Assembly (NCBI RefSeq): GCF_041514305.1
Contig: NZ_JBGMWH010000016.1
Coordinates: 1-64,000, forward strand
Origin: Salinarimonas chemoclinalis
GTDB lineage: Bacteria > Pseudomonadota > Alphaproteobacteria > Rhizobiales > Beijerinckiaceae
Reading direction: 5' to 3'
DNA length: 64,000 nucleotides
Part shown: positions 14,888 to 23,677 of the stretch, piece by piece
How positions within the stretch are numbered: position 1 is the stretch's first letter
Layout: every line of letters starts with the position of its first letter
Notes under the pieces: generated by a model
Told to the model about the DNA's origin: nothing
The model's input: the letters and a program-made list of their open reading frames with translations, nothing else
Database searches by the model: none
Translations under genes and position numbers: made by a program

Positions 14888-15654
14888 GGATCACCATCGA
14901 CACCGACGCCCGCACCCTCGCGGTGGAGGATGACGGCGCGGCCCGCACCCTCGACCTTTGGGGCAAGGAGGCCTTCGAGCTGATCTCGGACGTCTGGCTG
15001 CGCACGAGCTGGAACGCGAAGTACCCCTACACCTTCACCTGGCTCGACCGGCCGATCATCCAGCATCCCGAGGACATGGTCCGCACGCAGGAGGCGATCT
15101 GCGCGCTGCGCCCCGACGTGATCGTCGAGACCGGCGTGGCGCACGGCGGCTCGCTCGTGTTCTCGGCGGGGCTGATGAAGGCGATGGGGTTCGGGCGGCT
15201 GGTGGTCGGCGTCGACATCGAGATCCGCCCGCACAACCGCGCGGCGATCGAGAGGCACCCGCTGGCGCCGATGATCGCCCTCGTCGAGGGCGATTCCGCC
15301 GCCCCCGAGATCGTCGACGCCGTGCGCGCGCTGATCCGGCCGGGCGAGACGGTGCTGGTGATCCTCGATTCGAACCACACCAAGGCCCACGTCGCCCGCG
15401 AGCTGGAGGCCTACGCGCCGCTGGTGACGCCGGGCAGCTTCATCGTCGCGACCGACGGCATCATGCGCGAGGTCGCCGACGCGCCGCGCGGCAAGCCCGA
15501 ATGGGTCGACGACAACCCCGCCGCCGCCGCAGAGGACTTCGCCGCCCGCCGCCCGGACTTCGCCCTCGCCACGCCCGCCTGGCGCTTCAACGAGAGCCCG
15601 CTCGACCGCCCGATCACCGGCTGGCCGAGCGCATGGCTGAAGCGCATCGGGTAG
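14884..15654 (+). CDS. CmcI-family methyltransferase/hydroxylase-like protein
   Basis: A 256-residue protein of the cephalosporin hydroxylase (CmcI)/rhamnosyl O-methyltransferase family. Visible features are the SAM-binding stretch IVETGVAHGGSLVFSAGLM near residue 82, VVGVDIEIRPHNRAAIE, LVEGDSAAPEIV and LDSNHTKAHVARELEAY with acidic and His metal ligands. Family members O-methylate sugars, so this may decorate the deoxysugar made by the five preceding genes. ATGA overlap with the upstream gene. It closes the operon; a GC hairpin follows. Confidence 0.82.
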   Translation: MRITIDTDARTLAVEDDGAARTLDLWGKEAFELISDVWLRTSWNAKYPYTFTWLDRPIIQHPEDMVRTQEAICALRPDVIVETGVAHGGSLVFSAGLMKAMGFGRLVVGVDIEIRPHNRAAIERHPLAPMIALVEGDSAAPEIVDAVRALIRPGETVLVILDSNHTKAHVARELEAYAPLVTPGSFIVATDGIMREVADAPRGKPEWVDDNPAAAAEDFAARRPDFALATPAWRFNESPLDRPITGWPSAWLKRIG

Positions 15655-15659
15655 GCGTT

Positions 15660-15682
15660 CGCCCCCGGCACGCCGGGGGGCG
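15660..15682. terminator. GC hairpin shared by two convergent genes
   Basis: CGCCCCCGG (15660-15668) pairs with the run CCGGGGGGCG (15673-15682) with one bulged G. It fills the 28-base gap between the sugar operon and moeA, which end toward each other. It has no T-tract; a bidirectional terminator is plausible. Confidence 0.45.
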
Positions 15683-16909
15683 CTACATCATCCCGGCGAG
15701 CCGCACGATCTCCACCACGTCCCCCGCCTCCCGCGCGGGGTCGCGTACGGGACGCACGATCAGCGCGTCCGCGCGGGCGAGGACGCCGAGCATCGAGGAA
15801 TCCTGCACGGGCGCGGGCGTCGCCTCCGGGAGCGCGCCCGGGCGGGGGGCGAGGCCGGCGCGGACGTAGTCCTCGCGCGCGTCGTTCGGCGCCATCGGCC
15901 CGCCGAGCACCGCCCATTCCGTCGGAATGCGCCCCGCCTGCGGGTCGCCCACGAGCGCGCGGATCGCCGGGCGCAGGAACAGCAGGCCGCAGACCATCGA
16001 GGAGACCGGATTTCCCGGCAGGCCGAGGAACAGCATGCCGTCGAGGCGCCCGTGCATCAGCGGCTTGCCGGGGCGCATGGCGATCTTCCAGAAGCCGAGT
16101 TCCATCCCCGCCTCGCGCAGGGTCTCCTGCACGAGGTCGTGGGCGCCCACCGAGGCGCCGCCGAGCGTCACGAGCACGTCCGCCCCCGCAGCGCGGGCCG
16201 CGGCGATCCGCTCGCGGATGGCGTCCTCGGTATCGCGCGCGATGCCGAGAACCCGCGCCTCGCCGCCCGCCGCCGCGACGAGGGCGGCGAGCGCGACCAC
16301 GTTCGAGGCGACGATCTGGTCCGCGCCGGGCGTCTCGCCCGGCATCACGAGCTCGTCGCCGGTGGCGATGAGCGCGACGACGGGACGGCGCCGGACCGGG
16401 AGCGCGGGGTGGTTCATCGCCGCGGCGAGCGCGAGCGCGCGCGCGTCGAGCACGCGCCCGGCCGGGATGAGCACGTCGCCCTCGGCGAAGTCGAGCCCGC
16501 GCGGGCGCACGAACCGGCCGGCGGGGGCGCTCTCCAGGATGCGCACGCGCCCGTCCGCGGGCGCCTCGGCATTCTCCTGGACGACGATCGCGTCCGCTCC
16601 CTCCGGCACCGGCGCGCCGGTGTAGATGCGCACCGCCTCCCCCGGGCCGACGCGTCCGGCGAAGCGGCGCCCGGCGGCGGATTCGCCGATCAGCGCCAGC
16701 GAGACGGGCGGCGTCGCGACGTCGGCGGCGCGCACGGCGAAGCCGTCCATCGCGGCGGCGGCGAAGGGCGGCTGCGTGCGGGTCGCGACCACGTCCTCGG
16801 CGAGCGTGCGGCCGAAGCAGGCCTCGAGCGGCACGCTCTGCGCGGGGAGCGGCGCGCCGGCGGCGGCGACGATGCGGGCGCGGGCCTCGGCGACGGGGAG
16901 CAGGCTCAC
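15683..16909 (-). CDS. moeA: Molybdopterin molybdenumtransferase
   Basis: Inserts molybdate into adenylylated molybdopterin to finish molybdenum cofactor. The 408-residue product has the MoeA features: PPFAAAAMDGFAVRAADV near residue 50, YTGAPVPEGADAIVVQE near 100, the MoCF/MogA-like domain with TGDEL and LGGASVGAHDLV, and PGKPLMHG ... LGLPGNPVSSMVC near residue 290. Full length compared with the family. It lies 15 bases after moaC in the trpD-trpC-moaC-moeA run and is probably co-transcribed. Confidence 0.95.
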   Translation of the reverse strand: MSLLPVAEARARIVAAAGAPLPAQSVPLEACFGRTLAEDVVATRTQPPFAAAAMDGFAVRAADVATPPVSLALIGESAAGRRFAGRVGPGEAVRIYTGAPVPEGADAIVVQENAEAPADGRVRILESAPAGRFVRPRGLDFAEGDVLIPAGRVLDARALALAAAMNHPALPVRRRPVVALIATGDELVMPGETPGADQIVASNVVALAALVAAAGGEARVLGIARDTEDAIRERIAAARAAGADVLVTLGGASVGAHDLVQETLREAGMELGFWKIAMRPGKPLMHGRLDGMLFLGLPGNPVSSMVCGLLFLRPAIRALVGDPQAGRIPTEWAVLGGPMAPNDAREDYVRAGLAPRPGALPEATPAPVQDSSMLGVLARADALIVRPVRDPAREAGDVVEIVRLAGMM

Positions 16910-16924
16910 GACGCGCCCCCTCCC

Positions 16925-17404
16925 CTAGCCGTCGGCCCGCCAGGTACCGGAGCGGCCTCCGGTCTTCTCGAGGAGCCGCACGCCCTCGATGCGCATGTCC
17001 TTGTCCGCCGCCTTCACCATGTCGTAGATCGTCAGGCAGGCGACGGAGACGGCGGTGAGCGCCTCCATCTCGACCCCCGTCTGGCCGGCGACCTTCACCT
17101 CGGCGGTGACGCGAACGCCCGGCAGCGCCTCGTCGATCGCGCAGTCGACGCGCACCTTCGTGATCATCAGGGGATGGCAGAGCGGGATCAGCTCGTGGGT
17201 GCGCTTGGCCGCCATGATGCCGGCGATCCGCGCGACGCCGAGCACGTCGCCCTTCTTGGCGTCGCCCGCGCGAATGACGGCGATGGTCTCCGGCCGCGTG
17301 ATCACCACGCCCTCGGCGATCGCCGTGCGGGAGGTGACGTCCTTCTCGGACACGTCGACCATGTTGGCGGCGCCCGACGCGTCGATATGGCTGAGATCGC
17401 TCAA
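16925..17404 (-). CDS. moaC: Cyclic pyranopterin monophosphate synthase
   Basis: Second enzyme of molybdenum cofactor synthesis, converting the cyclic dihydro-GTP product of MoaA to cyclic pyranopterin monophosphate. The 159-residue product shows MVDVSEKDVTSRTA near the N-terminus, AGIMAAKRTHELIPLCHPL near residue 65, TGVEMEALTAVSVACLTIYD and DMRIEGVRLLEKTGG, all diagnostic. TTG at 17404 is chosen since it overlaps the trpC stop by four bases and gives the standard N-terminus (SDLSHIDASG). No moaA is in the window. Confidence 0.95.
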   Translation of the reverse strand: MSDLSHIDASGAANMVDVSEKDVTSRTAIAEGVVITRPETIAVIRAGDAKKGDVLGVARIAGIMAAKRTHELIPLCHPLMITKVRVDCAIDEALPGVRVTAEVKVAGQTGVEMEALTAVSVACLTIYDMVKAADKDMRIEGVRLLEKTGGRSGTWRADG

Positions 17405-18213
17405 GCGGCTTCTCCCAGCAGCGTGCGGGTGGCGGCCGCGACGTCGTCCTGCCGCATCAGGCTCTCGCCGACGAGGAAGGCGCGGATACCGGCCACCTCG
17501 AGCCGGGCGATGTCGGCGGGCGTGAAGATGCCGCTCTCGCCGATGACGATGCGATCGTCCGGGATCAGCGGGGCGAGGCTCTCGGCCACCGCGAGCGAGA
17601 CCTCGAAGGTGCGGAGATTCCGGTTGTTGATCCCGATCAGCTGGGCGGGAAGCGCCAGCGCGCGCTCGAGCTCGGGGGCGTCGTGCACCTCGACCAGCGC
17701 GTCCATGCCGAGATCGTGGGCGGCCTGGACGAGATCGCGGGCGGCGGCGTCCGATACGCTCGCCATGATGACGAGGATCGCGTCCGCGCCCCAGGCGCGG
17801 GCCTCCATCACCTGGTAGGGCTCGAACAGGAAGTCCTTGCGCAGTGCCGGGAGCGCGCAGGCGTCCCTGGCGGCGGCGAGGTATTCGGGCCGGCCCTGGA
17901 AGGAGGGGGCGTCGGTCAGCACCGAGAGGCAGGCGGCGCCGCCGTCCTCGTAGGCCCGTGCCAGCGCCGGCGGGTCGAAATCGGCGCGGATCAGGCCCTT
18001 GGAGGGGCTCGCCTTCTTGATCTCGGCGATGAGCGCCGGGCGGCCGGCGTCGGTCTTCCGCCCCAGGGCGGCGGCGAAACCGCGGGGCGGGGCGGCGTCG
18101 CGCGCGCGGCGCGCGATCTCGGCGGGCGGGACCGCGACCTTGGCGGCGGCGATCTCCTCGCGCTTGTAGGCCTCGATCCTGGCCAGGATGTCGCTCACGG
18201 CTGCGGCCCTCAC
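17401..18213 (-). CDS. trpC: Indole-3-glycerol phosphate synthase
   Basis: Closes the indole ring in tryptophan synthesis. The 270-residue TIM-barrel protein shows IAEIKKASPSKGLIRADFDP near residue 62 (the family signature), CLSVLTDAPSFQG, LRKDFLFEPYQVMEARAWGAD, IGINNRNLRTFEV near 190 and IGESGIFTPADI. GTG at 18213 overlaps the trpD stop by four bases; a further in-frame GTG at about residue 6 (VSDILARIEAYK) is an alternative. Monofunctional, without a fused trpF. Confidence 0.95.
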   Translation of the reverse strand: MRAAAVSDILARIEAYKREEIAAAKVAVPPAEIARRARDAAPPRGFAAALGRKTDAGRPALIAEIKKASPSKGLIRADFDPPALARAYEDGGAACLSVLTDAPSFQGRPEYLAAARDACALPALRKDFLFEPYQVMEARAWGADAILVIMASVSDAAARDLVQAAHDLGMDALVEVHDAPELERALALPAQLIGINNRNLRTFEVSLAVAESLAPLIPDDRIVIGESGIFTPADIARLEVAGIRAFLVGESLMRQDDVAAATRTLLGEAA

Positions 18214-19223
18214 CCTCGCGACGCGCGCACGAGGCGCGCGAGCGCCGTCTTCGCGGCACCGTTGTCGACGGCTTCCGCCGCCTCGGCGACGCCCTCGGCG
18301 AGGTCCGCGGCGGCACCGGCCACCACCAGCGAGGCGCCGGCATTCAGCACCGCGATATCGCGGTAGGCCGTCTTCTCGCCGTCGAGCACGGCGCGCAGGG
18401 CCGCCGCGTTGTGGGCGGGGTCACCGCCCTTGAGGTCCTGCGGCTGCGCCAGGGCGAGGCCGACGTCGCGCGGGTCGATCTGGAAGGTGCGGATCTCGCC
18501 CCCCTCGAGCGCCACGACCTCGCTCGGCCCGGTGGTCGTCAGCTCGTCGAGCCCGTCCGAGCCGTGCACGACCCACACCCGATCCGAGCCCAACGCGCGC
18601 AGAGTCTCGGCGAGCGGGCGCATCCAGGCGCGGGAGAACACGCCGAGCAATTGCCGCTTGACGCCCGCGGGGTTCGAGAGCGGGCCGAGCAGGTTGAAGA
18701 TCGTGCGCGTGCCGAGCTCCACGCGGAAGGGTGCGACGTGGCGCATGGAGGCGTGGTGCGCCTGGGCGAACATGAAGCACAGGTTCGCCTCGGCGAGGCA
18801 GCGGGCGAGGCCCTTCGGGTCGAGACCCAGCGTCACGTCGAGCGCCCCGAGCACGTCCGCAGCGCCGGACTTCGAGGACGCCGCGCGGTTGCCGTGCTTG
18901 GCCACCGGCACGCCGCATCCCGCGACGATGAAGGCGGCGAGCGTCGAGATGTTCCAGGAGCCGGAATGGTCGCCGCCGGTACCGACGATGTCGATGGCGT
19001 TCGCCGGCGCCTCGACCGCGAGCATCTTGGCGCGCATGGCGGAGGCCGCGCCGACGATCTCGTCGAGCGCCTCGCCGCGCACGCGGAGCGCCATCAGGAA
19101 GGCGCCGGCCTGGGCCGGGGTCACCTCGCCGGAGAGCAGCGCGTCGAAGGCGGCGCGGGCCTCCTCCTGCGACAGGGCGGCGCCCGTGGCGACCTTGGCG
19201 AGATAGGGCTTGAACGCATCCAT
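18210..19223 (-). CDS. trpD: Anthranilate phosphoribosyltransferase
   Basis: Transfers phosphoribose from PRPP to anthranilate in tryptophan synthesis. The 337-residue product shows the PRPP-binding loop DIVGTGGDHSGSWNISTLAA near residue 78, KHGNRAASSKSGAADVLGAL near 105, RTIFNLLGPLSNPAGVKRQL and VVHGSDGLDEL. First gene of the trpD-trpC-moaC-moeA operon on this strand. No trpE, trpG or trpB is in the window, so the pathway genes are split in this genome. Confidence 0.96.
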   Translation of the reverse strand: MDAFKPYLAKVATGAALSQEEARAAFDALLSGEVTPAQAGAFLMALRVRGEALDEIVGAASAMRAKMLAVEAPANAIDIVGTGGDHSGSWNISTLAAFIVAGCGVPVAKHGNRAASSKSGAADVLGALDVTLGLDPKGLARCLAEANLCFMFAQAHHASMRHVAPFRVELGTRTIFNLLGPLSNPAGVKRQLLGVFSRAWMRPLAETLRALGSDRVWVVHGSDGLDELTTTGPSEVVALEGGEIRTFQIDPRDVGLALAQPQDLKGGDPAHNAAALRAVLDGEKTAYRDIAVLNAGASLVVAGAAADLAEGVAEAAEAVDNGAAKTALARLVRASRG

Positions 19224-19305
19224 GTTCGACCTGCGGCATGCTCGGGCGGGTCGCCCTCTCTAGCAAGGCGGGGCGGGCGGGGGAAGCCTCGCGGCGGAAC
19301 GCGCC

Positions 19306-21483
19306 TCACTCCCGCGCCAGCCAAGGCCGCGTCTCCGGGGTGCGCCGCACGGTCTCGATCGCGATCGCCTCGTCGCGCAGGCGCAGGGTGGCGGCGCCTG
19401 TCCGCGCGAGCCGGGCGCGGTCGAGGACGTGCGGGGCCGCGCACCAGGCGGGCGCGGTCAGGCGGGAGACGACGATCGCCGCCCGCGCGCAGTCCTCGGC
19501 GAAGGCGCCGGGCGCGCGCACCAGCGCCACCGCGCCGACGTCGGGCAGCGGCGCGACACAGCCGAGCGGGTCGCAGGCCACGCCCGCCACGAGGCCGGGA
19601 TCGTCGGGCGCGCGGGGATCGCCGTCGGCCTGGAGCCATTGCGCCAGCACGAAGTCGCCCGGCTCGCCCAGCACGACGAGCCGCCCGTCCGCCCCGCGCA
19701 GGGCGAGCCCGCGGCCGTCGCGATCGACGTAGAGGTCGGGCCGGGCCGGGTCGGACGCGGCGAGGATGCCCGCGGCGGCGAGCGGCAGCGCGAGGAGGCG
19801 CAGGGGCGAGACGCAGATCGTGACGACGAGGAGCGCCGCCACGAGCAGCGCCAGCGCCCCCACGCCGAAGGCGGGCACCACGACGCGCGCGCCCGGCAGC
19901 CCCGCCACCCATTCGGAGAAGGCGATCACCTGCGCCATGCCGGCGCCCATCGCGAGCCACGCGGGCGCGTCGAGGCCGAGGGGCGCGAGCGCCATGCCCA
20001 GCACCGCGGCGGGCATCACGAGCACGGTGACGATCGGCAGCGCCAGCACGTTGCCGAGGATGCCGTAGGGATTCGCCACCTGGAAGTGGAAGGCGGCGAA
20101 GGGTCCCGTCGCCGCCGTGGCGATGAGCGTCGTGACGACGATTCCGGAGAGACCGTTGCGCACGCCCCGCAGCGCCCGGCCGATCCGCCCCGGCGGCGGC
20201 GCCGGCCGGCGCGGCCGCGAAGCCTGCCATTCCGCCCCCGCGATCAGGCCCGCGACCGCCGAGAACGACATCTGGAAGGAGGGCCCAACCAGCGCCTCCG
20301 GCTCGCGGACGAGCACGATCAGCGCGGCGAGGGCGAGGTTGCGCATGGACAGCGCCGTGCGGTCGAGGAGGACCGCGCCGAACACGATCGTCGTCATGAT
20401 CAGCGCCCGCTCGGTGGCAACCGCCGCACCCGAGAAGACGCAGTAGATCGCACCCGCCAGGATCGCCGCGACCGCCGCGATCTTCTTGATCGGCCACGCG
20501 AGCGCGAGCGCGGGCACCGCGGCGAGGAGCGCGCGCAGGCCGAAGAACACCGTGCCCGCCGCGAGCACCATGTGCAGGCCCGAGATCGAGACGATGTGAT
20601 AGACGCCCGCCGCGCGCAGGATCTCGTTCGTCTCCTCCGTGATCAGCCCGCGCTTGCCGGTGACGAGGGCGGCCGCCACCGCGCCGGCTTGCCCGCCGAC
20701 GATCTCCGCGATCCGCGTGGTGACCGCGTTGCGCAGCACGTCGAGCCGGGCGGCGAGGACGAGATCGAGTCCGGGCGGACGCGGCGGAGGCAGGACGCGG
20801 GGCGCGCCGACGACGCCGCCCACGGCGCCGATGCCGGCGAACCAGGCGCTCTTCGCGAAGTCGTAGCCGCCCGGGCGCACCGCCTCCGGCGGCGGCAGCA
20901 GCCGCACCCGCGCCTCGATCCAGTCGCCGGGCGCGAGCGCGCCGACGCCTGCGCCGCGCAGGGTCGCGCGCACGCGCAATCGACCCTCGCCCTCGACGGG
21001 CAGGTCGTGCGCCTCGAGGCGCAGCACGAGCCGCCGACCGCCCGCCCGGTCCTCCAGGCTCTCGACGAACCCCGCCACCGTCCCGCCGGCGGGCGCGACG
21101 AGGACCGGCGCCGCGACCGCCTGCTGGCGATGTACCGCCGCGGCGAAGCCCGCCGCGAGGAAGGCGACGCCCGCGAGCGCCAGTCCCCCCGCGAGCGATC
21201 GCGCGCGCAGCCGCAGCGCGCCCGCGCCCGCGGCGAGCGCCGTCGCGACGGCGACGAGGAGGCCCGTGCGGCCCGCGCCGATCTGGGTCTGGAAGAAGAC
21301 GAGGACGCCGATCCCGAACAGCACCGCGCCCCAGGGCAGAAGCCGCCGGCGCTCGAGCTCCGACAGAAGCGCCCTGCCGATGCGCGTGCGCAGCGGCACC
21401 AGGCGCCATCGCCGCCAGGCGGCGCCGATCCGCGCCGGCACGTCGATCGCGGGGCGTCCCGCCCCGATCCGGCCCGCGATCAT
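19306..21483 (-). CDS. comEC: ComEC/Rec2-family competence DNA-uptake channel
   Basis: A predicted inner-membrane channel for transformation DNA, 725 residues with many hydrophobic segments. An N-terminal OB-like/DUF4131 region (about 65-200) precedes the competence domain with the characteristic ILRAAGVYHIVSISGLHM near residue 295. Further spans follow through PTLFWT-free hydrophobic helices to about residue 560, and the last 150 residues (ADPARPDLYVDRDGRGLALR onward) form the soluble tail; the metal ligands of a metallo-beta-lactamase domain are not evident there. Its own start is an ATG at 21483. It lies 82 bases upstream of trpD, same strand. Confidence 0.9.
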   Translation of the reverse strand: MIAGRIGAGRPAIDVPARIGAAWRRWRLVPLRTRIGRALLSELERRRLLPWGAVLFGIGVLVFFQTQIGAGRTGLLVAVATALAAGAGALRLRARSLAGGLALAGVAFLAAGFAAAVHRQQAVAAPVLVAPAGGTVAGFVESLEDRAGGRRLVLRLEAHDLPVEGEGRLRVRATLRGAGVGALAPGDWIEARVRLLPPPEAVRPGGYDFAKSAWFAGIGAVGGVVGAPRVLPPPRPPGLDLVLAARLDVLRNAVTTRIAEIVGGQAGAVAAALVTGKRGLITEETNEILRAAGVYHIVSISGLHMVLAAGTVFFGLRALLAAVPALALAWPIKKIAAVAAILAGAIYCVFSGAAVATERALIMTTIVFGAVLLDRTALSMRNLALAALIVLVREPEALVGPSFQMSFSAVAGLIAGAEWQASRPRRPAPPPGRIGRALRGVRNGLSGIVVTTLIATAATGPFAAFHFQVANPYGILGNVLALPIVTVLVMPAAVLGMALAPLGLDAPAWLAMGAGMAQVIAFSEWVAGLPGARVVVPAFGVGALALLVAALLVVTICVSPLRLLALPLAAAGILAASDPARPDLYVDRDGRGLALRGADGRLVVLGEPGDFVLAQWLQADGDPRAPDDPGLVAGVACDPLGCVAPLPDVGAVALVRAPGAFAEDCARAAIVVSRLTAPAWCAAPHVLDRARLARTGAATLRLRDEAIAIETVRRTPETRPWLARE

Positions 21484-21613
21484 GCACCCCCGCCGCGCCT
21501 AGCGATACCCGCGTGCGAGACTAGCCTAGCGGCTGCGGCGAGGCGCCTCGGTGCACGCACTTATGGAATGGGGCGCGCAATCGGCATGAACACCACTTTC
21601 GCGTGTTCCGCGC

Positions 21614-23146
21614 TCAGCCGGTGGCGAACAGGTCGCCGCCGTTCTCCTGCGGCTCCTCCCAGGCGGCGGGGTCGCCGGCCTTGGTCTCGATGCCGAGATC
21701 GGGGAGCGCGACGATGCGGTGGCCGCGCATGTCGGCGCGGGTCACGACGTGGCCGCGGCTCTCCATGTACTGCACGAGCCGCCGCGCGCGCCCGGGCGAG
21801 CGCGAGCCGCAGGCGCGGGCGATCTCGCCGTCCGGCGGGCAGGGCGCCCCCTCGAAGGCCGCGCGCGCGAGGAGCAGGTAGACGCCCTGGATGTCCTCCG
21901 GCAGGTCGGCGGCGGCGGCCTCGGCCCGCGTCCATGCGTCCTGCGGGATCGTCCCGGCCTCGACGCCGGCGCGTGCGACCGACAGGCGCTTCTTGAAGGC
22001 GGCGAGGGTGAGCGCCTCGCCGGGCACGCGCTTGATGCGCATGCGCACGAGCAGGTCCTGGTAGAGCACCGCCACGGAACGGAAGGCGGCGTCCGGGTCG
22101 GCGAGGAGCTCGCGGACGATCTCGTCGATCGTCGCGTCGCGCTCCTCGGCCGCGAGCGCGACCTCCTCCGCGCTCGGCGGCGCGGCGGCCGCGGGGCGCG
22201 AGCGGACGAGCTCGGCGAGGATGTCGTTCGTCGAGGGCGGCGGGGGGGGCGCCGGCCGGCGCTCCGGGCGCGGGCGCATCGGCTCGGGCTCGAGCGGGGC
22301 GAGGATGAGGTCGCGCGCCGCCTCCATCGGCGTCTCCGGCAGGGGCATCAGCTTCGGGCTCGTCGAGCGCGCCTGCGTCTCGACGGTGCCGATCCGCACC
22401 GGCACCGGCCGGCGCGAGAGCGCGGGGCCGAGCGCCACGAAATGCCCACGGTGGAGGTCGCGGAAGCTCTCCGCCTGGCGCCGGTCCATGCCGAGCAGGT
22501 CGGCGGCCCGCGCCATGTCGATGTCGAGGAAGGTGCGGCCCATCAGGAAATTAGAGGCCTCGGCCGCGACGTTCTTGGCGAGCTTGGCGAGGCGCTGCGT
22601 GGCGATGACGCCGGCGAGCCCACGCTTGCGCCCGCGGCACATCAGGTTCGTCATCGCGCCGAGCGAGACCTTGCGGGCCTCGTCGGAGACCTCGCCCGCG
22701 GCCATCGGCGCGAACAGCTGCGCCTCGTCGACGACGACGAGCATCGGGTACCAATGGTCCCGCTCGGCGTCGAAGAGCCCGCCCAGGAAGGCGGCGGCCG
22801 CGCGCATCTGCTGCTCTGCGTCGAGCCCCTCGAGGCTGACGACCACGGAGACGCGGTGCTGGCGGACCCGCGCGGCGACGCGCACGAGGTCCGCCTCGGA
22901 GCGGTCCGCCTCGACGACGACGTGGCCGTACTTCTCGGCGAGCGTGACGAAGTCGCCCTCCGGGTCGACGACGCATTGCTGCACCCACGGCGCGCTCTGC
23001 TCGAGCAGCCGGCGCAGCAGGTGCGACTTGCCGGAGCCGGAATTGCCCTGGACCAGCAGGCGCGTCGCGAGGAGCTCCTCCAGGTCGACGAGCATGCGCC
23101 CGCCGCCGGGCGACGCGTTCTCGCCGATGTCGATGGCCACCGTCAT
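21614..23146 (-). CDS. HerA/VirB4-like P-loop ATPase (DUF87 type)
   Basis: A 510-residue cytoplasmic ATPase. The Walker A loop GNSGSGKS covers residues 34-41 and Walker B MLVVVDEAQ has Asp140-Glu141; an arginine-rich GRKRGLAGVIATQRLAKLAK follows near residue 180, as in HerA-type DNA translocases. After about residue 285 comes a Pro/Arg-rich linker, then a helical C-terminal region (about 330-490) unlike canonical HerA. ATG at 23146 is chosen since the HerA N-terminal beta motif starts there; a longer frame upstream lies in the divergent promoter region. No NurA nuclease or defence partner is adjacent. Confidence 0.78.
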   Translation of the reverse strand: MTVAIDIGENASPGGGRMLVDLEELLATRLLVQGNSGSGKSHLLRRLLEQSAPWVQQCVVDPEGDFVTLAEKYGHVVVEADRSEADLVRVAARVRQHRVSVVVSLEGLDAEQQMRAAAAFLGGLFDAERDHWYPMLVVVDEAQLFAPMAAGEVSDEARKVSLGAMTNLMCRGRKRGLAGVIATQRLAKLAKNVAAEASNFLMGRTFLDIDMARAADLLGMDRRQAESFRDLHRGHFVALGPALSRRPVPVRIGTVETQARSTSPKLMPLPETPMEAARDLILAPLEPEPMRPRPERRPAPPPPPSTNDILAELVRSRPAAAAPPSAEEVALAAEERDATIDEIVRELLADPDAAFRSVAVLYQDLLVRMRIKRVPGEALTLAAFKKRLSVARAGVEAGTIPQDAWTRAEAAAADLPEDIQGVYLLLARAAFEGAPCPPDGEIARACGSRSPGRARRLVQYMESRGHVVTRADMRGHRIVALPDLGIETKAGDPAAWEEPQENGGDLFATG

Positions 23147-23306
23147 GTCGCCGCCTCTCGCGCCTCCCCGCGCTCTTCGAGGGTGTCTCGCAGCGTCCTT
23201 TTCGCGGTCGCCCTCGATAGCACGCGGGCGTCGCCGCGCGAGCCCCCGCATCCGGACCCTCCACAGCTTGCGACGACCGGCCCGGGAGCCCATCCTGCGG
23301 TCTCCA

Positions 23307-23318
23307 CCGTTCGAACGG
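23307..23318. promoter_or_regulatory. 12-bp palindrome in a divergent intergenic region
   Basis: The perfect palindrome CCGTTCGAACGG lies 36 bases before the small gene at 23355 and 161 bases before the HerA-like gene on the other strand. It is in the right place for an operator but no binding protein is known for it. Confidence 0.3.
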
Positions 23319-23354
23319 AGCGAACCCGACCACACGCGACCCGAGGAGGCGACG

Positions 23355-23528
23355 ATGAGCGACGTCGACAACGAGCGTCCCTGGACGTACGAGCAGGTGC
23401 AGGAGCTGATCGCGCTCGCGCGCGAGAACGTTCCCGCCTCGGTGATCAGCATGAAGACCAAGCGCTCCCAGGCGTCGGTGCACGCCAAGCTCTCGGAGCT
23501 GGGCCTCTCCGTCCCGCCCGAGGCGTGA
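23355..23528 (+). CDS. 57-residue putative helix-turn-helix/SANT-like protein
   Basis: A very small protein, likely real because GAGGAGG sits seven bases before the ATG and the product is well composed: WTYEQVQELIALARENVPAS followed by VISMKTKRSQASVHAKLSEL. This is a compact three-helix pattern resembling Myb/SANT or GcrA-like N-terminal DNA-binding segments found in short alphaproteobacterial proteins. It is divergent from the HerA-like ATPase and upstream of fdxA. A DNA-binding role is inferred from the helix pattern only. Confidence 0.6.
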   Translation: MSDVDNERPWTYEQVQELIALARENVPASVISMKTKRSQASVHAKLSELGLSVPPEA

Positions 23529-23677
23529 GCGCGGACGCGCGCGCACCGCGACGGCGTGCCGCGGCGCGTCGCCGCGGGCACCCCAACCGAAGGTAGACGG
23601 CGCGGCTACGGTCTTGCGCCGCGAACGCGGCCGCGTTACGAGAAGCGGCCCAGAGGTGAGCGGATCGGGATCGCCAG

